A DNA stretch of 64,000 bases from Nitrincola salilacus (GCF_046271865.1 NZ_CP176580.1:4092001-4156000), one strand, 5' to 3'. Shown: positions 25,984 through 40,114, numbered from the stretch's first letter. Program-made: numbers and translations. Notes: generated from the letters alone by a model not told the origin.

Positions 25984-26849
25984 ACCGAATCCTCTTTAAC
26001 ATCACGGACCGCCCGCAAGACCTTTAATGCATCAACCGTCTCGACCACATCATGTACACGAATAATCATTGCCCCAGCCTGAGCTGCCAACAGGGCCGCC
26101 GCAACACTTGCCGCAAGACGCTGCTCGACCGGTTGCCCGGTTATACCGCCAAGCATACTTTTGCGAGACAGGCCGGCCAGCACCGGATAGCCAAGCGCTA
26201 CCACCTCCTGCAGTTGCTGCAAGAGGTATAGATTATGCTGCAGGCTTTTTCCAAAACCAAAACCCGGATCAAGCAATATTTTATCCCTATCAATACCAGC
26301 CTGAATACAATGCTCCGTCTGCTGTATCAGAAAATCACACACTTCACTGACAACGTTGGCATAAGCCGGGGCAAGCTGCATGGTGGCAGGACTACCCTGC
26401 ATATGCATAAGACAAACCGACAACCCCGTCTCTGCAGCGGCCTGAAGCGCCCCTTCCATGCCCAGTGAACGGACATCATTAATCATCCCCGCCCCCAGAC
26501 TCGCGGCTTCACGCATAATCTCAGGTCGACTGGTATCTACCGATACAATTACATCCAATTCACGCCCGATACGCTCCACCATTGGCAGCACGCGATCTTG
26601 CTCCTCCTGCAGAGATACCGATGCAGCACCCGGGCGAGTAGACTCGCCGCCAACATCGAGAATCGCAGCACCCTGCTCGACCATTTCACAGGCCTGTCGA
26701 AACGCGATCTCAAATGCAGGAGCATGATCCTGATAAAAGCGCCCGGCATCAGAAAACGAATCAGGCGTGATATTCAAAACACCCATGACATAGGAAAGGT
26801 CAGGATTCCTATCCAGAACCCTTGTGCCACACTGTATTGTATTACGCAC
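25980..26849 (-). CDS. folP: Dihydropteroate synthase
   Basis: Condenses dihydropterin pyrophosphate with p-aminobenzoate, the step after FolK. 289 residues. VMGVLNITPDSFSDAG, DVGGESTRPGA, DTSRPEIM, GMINDVRSLG, LDPGFGFGKS and GLSRKSMLG are all present; IIRVHDV lies at the C-terminus. GTG start at 26849 with GGAG 6 nt upstream. It lies downstream of ftsH but is separated from it by a terminator, unlike a simple ftsH-folP cotranscript. Confidence 0.97.
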   Translation of the reverse strand: MRNTIQCGTRVLDRNPDLSYVMGVLNITPDSFSDAGRFYQDHAPAFEIAFRQACEMVEQGAAILDVGGESTRPGAASVSLQEEQDRVLPMVERIGRELDVIVSVDTSRPEIMREAASLGAGMINDVRSLGMEGALQAAAETGLSVCLMHMQGSPATMQLAPAYANVVSEVCDFLIQQTEHCIQAGIDRDKILLDPGFGFGKSLQHNLYLLQQLQEVVALGYPVLAGLSRKSMLGGITGQPVEQRLAASVAAALLAAQAGAMIIRVHDVVETVDALKVLRAVRDVKEDSV

Positions 26850-26933
26850 TATTCACTCCACAAACGCATGCCCGAAAGCAATATCCCGGTATAAATTCAG
26901 AAGCCTGATCCGACCATGTAAAGGTATAACAAT

Positions 26934-26959
26934 AAAAAAGCCGACTCAGGAGCCAGCTT
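26934..26959 (-). terminator. Intrinsic terminator after ftsH
   Basis: On the minus strand a 9-pair stem (two wobbles) with a 4-nt loop, followed by six U. It sits about 80 nt after the ftsH stop and before folP. Confidence 0.85.
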
Positions 26960-27038
26960 TTCCGCTTATACTATTTGTAAATACTTTTTGCTCAGACCAT
27001 ATATGCAGGCTTCACTACAAAGAGGAAGCCTACTCGCT

Positions 27039-29066
27039 TCAATGACGATCCGGCCGGATATCAGTCTGACCATCAACAGAGTCATCATCATCGTAATCTG
27101 AACCGTCCGCATGGTCAGCATCTCCATCCGAACCCGCATCTCCGCCAGTATCTACATCTTCATCAGCATCAGAAGCTGACTCCTCAGTACGAGCTGATTC
27201 AGACGCTGCCTGCTGCTCATTTCGCTCCTGAGCCTCTACCCATCCTTCAGGCGGGGAGACTTCACTGCGCTCCATCAACTCATCAAGCTGCTTGGAGCCG
27301 ATAGTCTCATACTTCATCAGCGCCTGAGTCATTGATTCCAGAATATCACGATTCTCCTCAAGCAACTGATAAGCCTTGCGGTAACAATCATCAATAATCT
27401 GCCTGACCTCTTCATCAATCAGACGCTGAGTGTCTTCAGCTTTGGCTTTTGCTCCACCACCCATACCACGACCAAATGGATCATCATCTTCATCGGCATA
27501 AAGCAGCGGCCCCAGCTTTTCACTCAAACCCCACTTAGTCACCATATTTCGCGCAAGAGTCGTTGCGCGCTGGATATCATTGGATGCACCTGTCGTCACA
27601 CCATCTTTACCCAACGTCATCTCTTCTGCGATACGACCACCATAGAGTGAGCAGATCTGAGAAAGAATACCCTGCTTACTGAAGCTGTAGCGATCCTCAG
27701 CCGGCAGGAACATAGTCACGCCCAATGCACGACCACGTGGGATAATTGAAACTTTATAGACAGGATCATGCTCCGGCATCAGACGACCCACGATCGCATG
27801 GCCTGATTCATGATACGCAGTATTCAAGCGCTCCTTATAGGACATGACCATGGATTTGCGCTCAGCACCCATCATGATCTTATCCTTGGCCTTTTCGAAC
27901 TCTTCCATACCGACCGTACGTTTGCTGTTACGCGCCGCAAAGAGTGCAGCCTCATTCACGAGGTTTGCCAGATCCGCACCAGAGAATCCGGGGGTACCAC
28001 GAGCAATCAGATCAGATCTGACATCCGTACCCAGTGGGACCTTACGCATATGAACTTTAAGTATCTGGTCTCGCCCACGTATATCGGGCAAGCCGACATG
28101 AACCTGCCTGTCGAAACGCCCCGGGCGCAGCAACGCTGGGTCCAGAACATCTGGACGGTTAGTGGCCGCAATAACGATAACGCCTTCGGTACCTTCAAAA
28201 CCATCCATCTCTACCAACAGCTGGTTAAGGGTCTGCTCGCGCTCATCATTACCACCACCCAACCCCACACCACGACTACGACCGACAGCATCTATCTCGT
28301 CGATAAAAATAATACAAGGAGAGTGCTTTTTGGCCTGATCAAACATGTCACGCACACGCGACGCACCCACACCGACGAACATCTCGACAAAGTCAGAACC
28401 GGAGATACTGAAAAACGGTACCTTTGCCTCACCTGCAATAGCTTTTGCAAGCAGAGTCTTACCGGTGCCGGGAGAACCAGCCATCAACACGCCACGAGGA
28501 ATATGTCCTCCCAAGCGCTGGAACTTCCCGGGATCCCGCAGGTAATCGACCAGTTCTCTGACCTCTTCTTTAGCCTCTTCAACACCGGCCACATCATCGA
28601 ATGTGGTTTTAATCTGATCTTCACTCATCATGCGTGCTTTGGACTTACCAAACGACATGGGACCGCCCTTGCCTCCGGCACCGCCCTGCATCTGACGCAT
28701 GAAAAACATGAAAATAGCGATAATAATCAGAATCGGGAAGGCGGCAACCAGCAACTGAGTCCACAAACTCTGCCCTTCGGGCTGCTTGCCTTCGATCTCG
28801 ACATTAGCAGCCAACAAGTCATCAATAAGCTTGGGATCCTGAACCGCAGGCCTGATGGTAACAAATGTTTCCCCGGTATTACGCTGACCGCTAATGGTAA
28901 AACCATCTATGACGACCTTGGACACGCGGCCGGCCTGCACTTCAGCCACAAACTCCGAGTACTGAAGTTTGCGAGTCTCAGGTTCTGTGCTGAAGTTGTT
29001 GAATACTGTCAGCAGGACAGCGGCAATCACCAACCACAACACCAAATTCTTAGCCATATCGTTCAA
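27039..29066 (-). CDS. ftsH: ATP-dependent zinc metalloprotease FtsH
   Basis: Membrane-anchored AAA+ protease for quality control and LpxC/sigma32 turnover. From the TTG at 29066 (N-terminus MNDMAKNLVLW) it has 675 residues; GAGG lies 8 nt before this TTG but 17 nt before the ATG at 29057, hence the choice. Two membrane helices (about 8-24 and 110-125) flank a periplasmic domain. Walker A GSPGTGKT is at 197-204, Walker B IIFIDEID follows, and the zinc motif HESGH is at 419-423. The last ~45 residues are very acidic (Asp-rich), beyond the conserved core. rlmE, its usual upstream partner, is missing. Confidence 0.97.
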   Translation of the reverse strand: MNDMAKNLVLWLVIAAVLLTVFNNFSTEPETRKLQYSEFVAEVQAGRVSKVVIDGFTISGQRNTGETFVTIRPAVQDPKLIDDLLAANVEIEGKQPEGQSLWTQLLVAAFPILIIIAIFMFFMRQMQGGAGGKGGPMSFGKSKARMMSEDQIKTTFDDVAGVEEAKEEVRELVDYLRDPGKFQRLGGHIPRGVLMAGSPGTGKTLLAKAIAGEAKVPFFSISGSDFVEMFVGVGASRVRDMFDQAKKHSPCIIFIDEIDAVGRSRGVGLGGGNDEREQTLNQLLVEMDGFEGTEGVIVIAATNRPDVLDPALLRPGRFDRQVHVGLPDIRGRDQILKVHMRKVPLGTDVRSDLIARGTPGFSGADLANLVNEAALFAARNSKRTVGMEEFEKAKDKIMMGAERKSMVMSYKERLNTAYHESGHAIVGRLMPEHDPVYKVSIIPRGRALGVTMFLPAEDRYSFSKQGILSQICSLYGGRIAEEMTLGKDGVTTGASNDIQRATTLARNMVTKWGLSEKLGPLLYADEDDDPFGRGMGGGAKAKAEDTQRLIDEEVRQIIDDCYRKAYQLLEENRDILESMTQALMKYETIGSKQLDELMERSEVSPPEGWVEAQERNEQQAASESARTEESASDADEDVDTGGDAGSDGDADHADGSDYDDDDSVDGQTDIRPDRH

Positions 29067-29573
29067 AGGATCATCCTCAGTTAAAACCATTTCTGTGCCC
29101 GCTGTGTCGGCATATTAACACAGCCCTGGCTATCTCCCGACACTTTCAGTCGGCTACTTTATTCAACCCCAAGAGCCTTCAAGAGACTCCATGCTTAAGC
29201 CAGAAGCCCACTCGCTTCATGTTACTGCTACGTATCATCAGCATTCGAAGATCAACTCTATCGACTGAACACATCATCAGCAACATCCTGTTACTAAGAA
29301 AAATCACTTGTCGCCCCCATGCAGGCAGATATACGACATCAACATACATATTGGGTATCATATCCGGAATTACAAGGGCTCGAATCAATACTCGAGTTCC
29401 TGAAGCTTTCGGACATTGGACGTATCGATCACTGAAACGTTCCACAGCGCAGAAACACAAACTGCGACAATCAATCTCAAGGTTGCGCTACTCTGTCAGA
29501 GCACAGTCAGGTAAAATACCTTTTTATAAGCAACCGGGGCCTCAGCCCCCACTGATGAGACACACATTCTAGT
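29067..29573. other. Gene-free 507-bp gap between ftsH and yhbY where rlmE is expected
   Basis: No convincing gene on either strand; the open frames here have no family resemblance. A hairpin GCTGTGT/ACACAGC lies at 29101-29124 (35 nt before ftsH) and a short CCGAC/GTCGG hairpin near 29138. At the right end GGTAAAAT around 29510 may be a -10 for yhbY. In most gammaproteobacteria rlmE fills this place; I found neither its SAM motif nor a recognisable remnant. Confidence 0.6.
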
Positions 29574-29882
29574 ATGAGCTTGACGCCCGAACAAAAGAAA
29601 CAGTTCAGAACGATTGGTCATCGCCTTAACCCGATCGTCATGATCGCCGGCAATGGCCTGACTGAAAACATCCAACTGGAAGTTGATCGCGCCCTGGAAG
29701 ACCATGAGCTGATCAAGGTAAGGTTCACGGTAGGTGACAGGGAGTTGAAGCGCAAGCTGATCAACGAGCTCTGTGAGATCGTCGAAGCCGAAGCCGTTCA
29801 GGTCATTGGAAATATTGCACTGGTTTATCGTGCAGCCAAAGACCCTAACCCTAAGCTGTCCAATCTACTGCGTCCTTCCTGA
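29574..29882 (+). CDS. yhbY: YhbY, CRM-domain RNA-binding protein
   Basis: 102-residue CRM-domain protein associated with pre-50S ribosomal particles. MSLTPEQKKQFRTIGHRLNPIVMIAGNGLTENI, the loop GNGL, and DHELIKVRF and VQVIGNIALVYR match the family. ATG start; no strong Shine-Dalgarno. Divergent from ftsH and convergent with greA, the ancestral arrangement except that rlmE is lost. Confidence 0.95.
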   Translation: MSLTPEQKKQFRTIGHRLNPIVMIAGNGLTENIQLEVDRALEDHELIKVRFTVGDRELKRKLINELCEIVEAEAVQVIGNIALVYRAAKDPNPKLSNLLRPS

Positions 29883-29973
29883 TTTGTAACAACTCATGCA
29901 ACTGTGGCTGTGACCATGAGTACAACAGCTGCTGCGGCAAGAGTTATTACAACGACCTCCAGACTTCTATGAG

Positions 29974-30015
29974 ACCACCCGCCCGCCACTTCGTAAGAAA
30001 GGAAGAGCGGGTGGT
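29974..30015. terminator. Hairpin between convergent yhbY and greA
   Basis: ACCACCCGC (29974-29982) pairs with GCGGGTGGT (30007-30015) around a 24-nt loop; short T-run on the + side. Likely serves both genes. Confidence 0.6.
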
Positions 30016-30020
30016 TTCAA

Positions 30021-30503
30021 TCAGTCAGCCAGGTGCTGAACCCTCAGCAGCTCATACTCTATGACACCAGCCGGTGTTTCAACCGTAATCACATCACCCT
30101 CATCCTTGCCGATCAGTGAACGTGCAATAGGTGAGTTGATTGAGATCTTACGCTGTTTGATATCAGACTCATCATCACCGACTATCCGATAGCTGACCTC
30201 TTCATCTGTTTCCAGATTCACCAACTCGACTGTAACGCCGAAGATCACCTTTCCGGTATGCGGAATCGACGCGACATCAATAATCTGAGCATGTGAGAGC
30301 TTATACTCGATATCTCGAATACGCGCCTCGATAAAACCCTGCTGCTCTCTTGCCGCATGATACTCGGCGTTTTCCTTAAGATCGCCGTGCGCTCGCGCTT
30401 CTGCAATGGATGCAATCACCTTAGGGCGCTCAACAGACTTCAGCCTGTCAAGTTCATTGCGCAACGTCTGCTCTCCGGCAACGGTCATAGGTACACGGCT
30501 CAT
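30021..30503 (-). CDS. greA: Transcription elongation factor GreA
   Basis: 160-residue transcript-cleavage factor that rescues backtracked RNA polymerase. N-terminal coiled coil with the acidic tip (ARAHGDLKENAEYHAAREQQ, Asp and Glu present) and C-terminal FKBP-like domain (RIVGDDESDIKQRKISINSPIARSLIGK). ATG 30503 overlaps the carB stop by 4 nt, placing it in the carAB-greA unit. Confidence 0.97.
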   Translation of the reverse strand: MSRVPMTVAGEQTLRNELDRLKSVERPKVIASIAEARAHGDLKENAEYHAAREQQGFIEARIRDIEYKLSHAQIIDVASIPHTGKVIFGVTVELVNLETDEEVSYRIVGDDESDIKQRKISINSPIARSLIGKDEGDVITVETPAGVIEYELLRVQHLAD

Positions 30504-33500
30504 GCTGTTACTCCTGCGTGCAGATCCTGCAAGCGCCTTACGATTTTTTCTTCACCGAACTTCAGTGCCTCTGCAATAGCAGCGGCACCGGCAAGTGTTG
30601 TGGTATAGGGCACTTTATGCTGCAAGGCAGCACGGCGTATAGCTGCTGAATCAGCTATCGCTTTACGCCCCTCAGTCGTATTGATGACATAGGCGATATC
30701 CCCATTTTTCATCAAGTCAACGATATTCGGGCGGCCTTCCATTACTTTATTGACTCGCTCAACCACCAGCCCCTCGCTCTCAAGCAGTGCAGCGGTTCCT
30801 GCAGTCGCAATGATACTGAAGCCCAGCCCAACGAGGTCCTGCGCAATACTCACTACAGCTGCCTTATCCACATCGCGGACAGAAATAAAGGCCTTGCCGG
30901 GAACAGGCATTCTTTCACCAGCACCCAGTTGAGCCTTCATGAAGGCCTCACCAAAAGTGGTACCAACACCCATTACTTCACCGGTAGACTTCATTTCAGG
31001 ACCAAGAATGGGATCGACCCCCTGGAACTTATTGAACGGGAAGACAGCCTCCTTGACGCTGAAGAAAGATGGCACTATCTCTTCAGTAAAACCAAGCTCT
31101 GTCAGGGTTTTACCCGTCATGACCAAGGCCGCAATTTTAGCTAGCGAAACACCGATACATTTAGATACGAATGGCACCGTACGCGATGCACGCGGGTTGA
31201 CTTCGATGACATAATTTTCGCCATCCTGATATGCCAGCTGAACGTTCATTAGCCCGACAACACCCAGTTCCAGTGCCATCTTGCGTACCATCTCACGCAT
31301 TTCATCCTGTACATGCGCGGGCAGGCTATATGGCGGCAATGAACACGCAGAGTCACCTGAGTGAACACCCGCTTGCTCGATATGCTGCATGATTGCGCCT
31401 ATCACTACGATCTCTCCATCGCAGATAGCATCAATATCCACTTCAACGGCAGCATTCAGGAAGTGATCCAGCAAAACCGGTGCATCATTTGACACCTGAA
31501 CCGCAGTCTTCATGTACTGGCGGAGCTCAGATTCCTTGTACACGATCTCCATGGCGCGACCACCGAGTACATAAGAAGGCCGCACCACCAGGGGATAGCC
31601 GATTTTTTCAGCCGCAATTACCGCCTCTTCAAGGCTACGCACTGTCGCATTTTCAGGCTGCTTAAGACCCAGACGCTGCAGCATCTGCTGAAACTGTTCG
31701 CGATCTTCTGCACGATCAATGGCTTCAGGAGACGTGCCGATAATTGGCACCCCAGCCTGTTCGAGCGCGACAGCGAGCTTCAGAGGCGTCTGTCCACCGT
31801 ACTGCACAATGACACCTTTCGGCTGCTCAACGTGTACAATCTCCAACACATCTTCCAGAGTAATCGACTCAAAATAAAGACGGTCAGAGGTGTCATAGTC
31901 TGTTGACACCGTTTCCGGATTACAGTTTACCATGATGGTTTCAAAACCATCTTCCCGCGCAGCAAGAGCGGCGTGAACGCAGCAATAGTCGAACTCAATA
32001 CCCTGACCTATACGGTTAGGACCACCACCGATAACCATGATTTTATCACGTGAAGAAGGAGCCGATTCGCACTCCTCTTCATAGGTGGAATACATATAAG
32101 CAGTATCTGTGGCAAATTCAGCTGCACAGGTATCAACACGCTTGTATACAGGGCGCATACCGAAACCATGACGATACTTGCGAACCTGCTTTTCGCTGAT
32201 ACCGAGCAATGTAGCCAGCCGGGCGTCAGAGAAGCCCTTGCGCTTCAGACGGTACAAGTGATCCTGTGTGACATCAGTCATCGCCATCGTTTGAACCGTT
32301 TGCTCTTCAGCAATCAAGTCCTGAATCTGTACCAGGAACCAGGGATCAATACCTGAGTACTTATAAATCTCGTCAACTGACATACCGGCACGGAACGCAT
32401 CACCAACATACCAGATACGCTCCGCACCTGGTTGCTGCAATTCACGCAGGATATCACTGCGTGCATCTTCCGCATCCAGTTCTATCACAGAATCCAGACC
32501 GCAGACGCCCACCTCAAGACCGCGCAATGCTTTTTGCAGGGACTCCTGGAAAGTGCGACCAATAGCCATCACCTCGCCTACAGATTTCATCTGTGTGGTC
32601 AGACGATCATTGGCCTGTGGGAATTTTTCAAAGGTGAAGCGCGGAATTTTGGTAACGACATAGTCAATCGCCGGCTCAAAAGATGCCGGAGTACGACCAC
32701 CGGTAATATCATTCTGCAGTTCATCAAGGGTATAGCCAACCGCCAGTTTTGCAGCCACTTTGGCAATCGGGAAACCTGTTGCTTTGGATGCGAGGGCAGA
32801 TGAGCGCGATACACGCGGGTTCATCTCGATAACAACCATGCGACCCGTTTCTGGATCGACACCAAACTGCACGTTTGAACCACCTGTTTCAACACCAATC
32901 TCACGCAGCACAGCAATCGAGGCATCGCGCATGATCTGGTATTCTTTATCTGTCAGAGTCTGAGCCGGAGCAACCGTGATGCTGTCACCCGTGTGAACAC
33001 CCATCGCATCAAAGTTTTCGATCGCACAGATGATGATGCAGTTGTCGTTCTTATCACGAACAACTTCCATCTCATACTCTTTCCAACCGATCAGTGATTC
33101 ATCAATAAGCAACTCACTGGTCGGCGACAGATCCAGTCCACGCTCACAGATCTCGATAAACTCTTCACGATTGTATGCAATCCCTCCACCTGAACCACCC
33201 ATGGTAAAAGATGGGCGAATGATAGCCGGGAAACCGATGCTATCCATCACCTGAAGAGCCTCTTCCATACTATGCGCAATCGCAGAGCGTGGGCAGGCAA
33301 GGCCGATATTCTTCATCGCTTTATCGAAGCGTTCACGATCCTCAGCCTTATCGATGGCATCCTGAGTCGCACCGATAAGCTCTACATCATACTTATCAAG
33401 AATGCCTTCACGACTCAGATCAAGAGCGCAGTTCAATGCAGTCTGACCACCCATGGTAGGAAGCACAGCATCAGGGCGCTCCTTCTCGATAATCTTAGCA

Positions 33501-33721
33501 ACCGTGCGCCAGTTTATCGGCTCGATATAGGTCGCATCCGCCATTGATGGATCAGTCATGATCGTGGCTGGATTTGAGTTGACAAGAATAACGCGAAAGC
33601 CCTCTTCTTTCAGAGCCTTACAGGCTTGAGCACCTGAATAGTCAAACTCACAAGCCTGACCGATAACGATCGGGCCAGCTCCCAGAATCAGAATACTTTG
33701 TATATCTGTACGTTTTGGCAT
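30500..33721 (-). CDS. carB: Carbamoyl-phosphate synthase large chain
   Basis: Makes carbamoyl phosphate from bicarbonate, ammonia and two ATP for arginine and pyrimidine synthesis. 1073 residues: two homologous ATP-grasp halves (MPTMGGQTALN and FTMGGSGGGIAYN in the first; VQYGGQTPLKLA and YVLGGRAMEIVY in the second), a central oligomerisation region and a C-terminal methylglyoxal synthase-like allosteric domain (from about 935; FSIIATAGTAALLESEG). 31 nt after carA. Confidence 0.98.
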   Translation of the reverse strand: MPKRTDIQSILILGAGPIVIGQACEFDYSGAQACKALKEEGFRVILVNSNPATIMTDPSMADATYIEPINWRTVAKIIEKERPDAVLPTMGGQTALNCALDLSREGILDKYDVELIGATQDAIDKAEDRERFDKAMKNIGLACPRSAIAHSMEEALQVMDSIGFPAIIRPSFTMGGSGGGIAYNREEFIEICERGLDLSPTSELLIDESLIGWKEYEMEVVRDKNDNCIIICAIENFDAMGVHTGDSITVAPAQTLTDKEYQIMRDASIAVLREIGVETGGSNVQFGVDPETGRMVVIEMNPRVSRSSALASKATGFPIAKVAAKLAVGYTLDELQNDITGGRTPASFEPAIDYVVTKIPRFTFEKFPQANDRLTTQMKSVGEVMAIGRTFQESLQKALRGLEVGVCGLDSVIELDAEDARSDILRELQQPGAERIWYVGDAFRAGMSVDEIYKYSGIDPWFLVQIQDLIAEEQTVQTMAMTDVTQDHLYRLKRKGFSDARLATLLGISEKQVRKYRHGFGMRPVYKRVDTCAAEFATDTAYMYSTYEEECESAPSSRDKIMVIGGGPNRIGQGIEFDYCCVHAALAAREDGFETIMVNCNPETVSTDYDTSDRLYFESITLEDVLEIVHVEQPKGVIVQYGGQTPLKLAVALEQAGVPIIGTSPEAIDRAEDREQFQQMLQRLGLKQPENATVRSLEEAVIAAEKIGYPLVVRPSYVLGGRAMEIVYKESELRQYMKTAVQVSNDAPVLLDHFLNAAVEVDIDAICDGEIVVIGAIMQHIEQAGVHSGDSACSLPPYSLPAHVQDEMREMVRKMALELGVVGLMNVQLAYQDGENYVIEVNPRASRTVPFVSKCIGVSLAKIAALVMTGKTLTELGFTEEIVPSFFSVKEAVFPFNKFQGVDPILGPEMKSTGEVMGVGTTFGEAFMKAQLGAGERMPVPGKAFISVRDVDKAAVVSIAQDLVGLGFSIIATAGTAALLESEGLVVERVNKVMEGRPNIVDLMKNGDIAYVINTTEGRKAIADSAAIRRAALQHKVPYTTTLAGAAAIAEALKFGEEKIVRRLQDLHAGVTA

Positions 33722-33752
33722 CAGTTTCTAACCAGTTGTCTCTCGTTCACAT

Positions 33753-34889
33753 TCACGCGTTCTTGGCGGCACGCATCAGGTCAATAAAGCGATCAAACAG
33801 GGGCGCAACATCGCGCGGTCCCGGACTTGCTTCAGGGTGTCCCTGGAAGCTGAACGCAGCTTTATCTGTTCTTTCAATTCCCTGTAGAGAGTGATCAAAC
33901 AGAGATTTGTGTGTTGCACGCAGATTATCAGGCAAGCTGGATTCCGATACGGCAAAGCCATGGTTCTGACTGGTGATCATCACCCTGCCAGTAGCCAGAT
34001 CCTGCACCGGATGGTTGGCACCATGATGGCCGAACTTCATCTTCTCAGTTGTGGCACCGGATGCCAGAGCGAGCAGCTGATGACCCAGACAGATACCAAA
34101 CACGGGGATTTCAGTCAGTAGAATGTCGGATATCGCCTTTATTGCATAATCACAGGGCTCTGGGTCGCCTGGACCGTTAGACAAAAAGACGCCATCAGGA
34201 TTCAGAGCCAACACTTCAGATGCAGGCGTTTGAGCAGGCACAACCGTCAAGCGGCAGCCACGATCAACCAGCATGCGCAGAATGTTCTGCTTCACGCCAT
34301 AATCAAATGCCACGACATGGAAAGGCAGATCTTCATCTGCACGTTCAGTATGACCTACCCCTAACTCCCAGCTACTGGAACGCCACTGATATGACTCTTT
34401 CGAGGAAACCTCTTTCGCAAGATCCATACCCTTGAGGCCAGGAAAAGATCTGGCCAACTCAAGCGCGCGCGCTTCATCGACAGCACCTGCAATGATGCAG
34501 CCATTCTGCGCACCTTTTTCGCGCAGGATACGGGTCAGACGACGTGTATCTATGTCAGCAATAGCAACAATATGATTGGCCTTCAGATAGTCAGACAGGG
34601 ACTGCTCTGAGCGAAAATTGCTGGCCGTAAGAGGCAGGTCACGAATTACAAGACCCGAAACCCAGACCTGCGCTGACTCTGCATCCTCTTGATTCACACC
34701 AGTATTCCCGATGTGAGGATAGGTCAGTGTCACAATCTGGCGACAGTAAGATGGATCGGTCAGAATCTCCTGATAGCCCGTCATCGAGGTGTTGAATACC
34801 ACTTCACCACTTGACTCTCCATCGGCGCCAATCGCAACACCCCTGAATACACTACCATCTTCAAGGGCAAGAATGGCTGGTCGCGTCAA
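33753..34889 (-). CDS. carA: Carbamoyl-phosphate synthase small chain
   Basis: Glutaminase subunit supplying ammonia to CarB. 378 residues from TTG 34889, which has GGGGAGG 5 nt upstream and gives the family N-terminus TRPAILALEDGSVFRG. Nucleophile Cys267 in GICLGHQ; the catalytic His and Glu lie in FQGHPEASPGP. In Pseudomonas the order continues to dapB-dnaJ; here the rRNA operon lies upstream instead. Confidence 0.97.
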   Translation of the reverse strand: MTRPAILALEDGSVFRGVAIGADGESSGEVVFNTSMTGYQEILTDPSYCRQIVTLTYPHIGNTGVNQEDAESAQVWVSGLVIRDLPLTASNFRSEQSLSDYLKANHIVAIADIDTRRLTRILREKGAQNGCIIAGAVDEARALELARSFPGLKGMDLAKEVSSKESYQWRSSSWELGVGHTERADEDLPFHVVAFDYGVKQNILRMLVDRGCRLTVVPAQTPASEVLALNPDGVFLSNGPGDPEPCDYAIKAISDILLTEIPVFGICLGHQLLALASGATTEKMKFGHHGANHPVQDLATGRVMITSQNHGFAVSESSLPDNLRATHKSLFDHSLQGIERTDKAAFSFQGHPEASPGPRDVAPLFDRFIDLMRAAKNA

Positions 34890-34945
34890 TTGAACCTCCC
34901 CGCATATGCGCTGCTGTAAACTGATCTGATGTGAATTTTGGTTGC

Positions 34946-34982
34946 AAAAAAGCGAGACTCGACCTGAGGCCTGCCTCGCTTT
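34946..34982 (-). terminator. Intrinsic terminator between rRNA operon and carA
   Basis: AAAGCGAG/CTCGCTTT stem (34949-34956, 34975-34982) followed on the minus strand by a U-run. It ends about 55 nt before carA. The adjacent candidate carA promoter would start transcription inside the upstream arm, so the hairpin should stop rRNA read-through but not carA transcripts. Confidence 0.8.
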
Positions 34983-35010
34983 CTTATAAAATTCAGGATA
35001 ATTTGGACAA
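34983..35010 (-). promoter_or_regulatory. Candidate carAB promoter abutting the terminator
   Basis: On the minus strand TTGTCC (35010-35005), 16-bp spacer, TATAAG (34988-34983). The expected start near 34977 falls inside the 5' arm of the hairpin. Confidence 0.45.
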
Positions 35011-35114
35011 GACAAAAACGTAGCTGCCAAACCTGCTGTATTCTAGACGATCAACCTTAATCTGTCCAACAGAACAGGATAATAGATCAGCCCTACGCGT
35101 CTGGTTACAAACGC

Positions 35115-35144
35115 AAAAACCCCCGATCTCGAAGAGACCGGGGG
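35115..35144 (-). terminator. rRNA operon terminator
   Basis: GC-rich hairpin (CCCCC..GGGGG with a small loop and one mismatch) followed by five U on the minus strand, 15 nt after 5S. Confidence 0.92.
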
Positions 35145-35158
35145 CTGCGGTATTAAGT

Positions 35159-35274
35159 GCCTGGCGATGACCTACTCTCGCATGGGGAGACCCCACACTA
35201 CCATCGGCGATGACGCGTTTCACTTCTGAGTTCGGTATGGGATCAGGTGGTGCCACGTCTCTATGGTCGCCAGA
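35159..35274 (-). rRNA. rrf: 5S ribosomal RNA
   Basis: Minus-strand sequence has the GGCGACCATAG 5' helix, the ACCTGATCCCATACCGAACTC loop region and the closing ATCGCCAGGC. About 116 nt; ends accurate to a few bases. Confidence 0.95.
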
Positions 35275-35416
35275 CAAAACTGGAACAACCGGGATCTGAA
35301 GTCTGTACTTGATGCGTCTCTTACTACTTGCCGTAATTCTTGTCGTACAACACAAGCTCAATCAGCTGTCTTACAATCAATCTCCAGCATTCAACCAAAC
35401 GCCTTCGGCGTTATAT

Positions 35417-38308
<2,892 letters not shown>

Positions 38309-38561
38309 ATATAACCCGAAGGCGTCTGTTCAATTGAATGCTTATTACGATTGATTCGCCAATTGGCGCTTGTATTGCGTCGACAAAACGCAATCAAGTT
38401 TGTTACTTTCTTCAGATCCAGATTGTTAAAGAGCGTTTAAAGCATGAGCTTTAAACCCTGGACTCAGCACGCATCAAACTGCGCGTGTGAATACACGGTT
38501 TAGAACTCTACTTTCCGATCAGGTAATACAAGTGAACGCTTGCCAAGGTCTCGCTATCGTT
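38309..38561 (-). other. 16S-23S spacer without tRNA genes; boxA and processing stem
   Basis: 253 bp. No tRNA T-loop or acceptor pairs are seen, so tRNA-Ile/Ala genes are absent. A boxA (CGCTCTTTAACA on the minus strand) lies at 38424-38435. Bases 38517-38542 are complementary to 40226-40251 upstream of 16S (24 of 26), forming the pre-16S RNase III stem. Confidence 0.85.

Positions 38562-40114
<1,553 letters not shown>

Noticed and set aside
29179..29572. 93-codon (- strand) and 117-codon (+ strand) frames in the ftsH-yhbY gap as a new gene or rlmE remnant
   Set aside because: No ribosome-binding site, no RlmE SAM motif or C-terminal signature, odd composition and mutual overlap. Not supported as coding.
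38309..38561. tRNA-Ile or tRNA-Ala in the rRNA spacer
   Set aside because: No T-loop consensus, acceptor stem or CCA end found on the rRNA strand.
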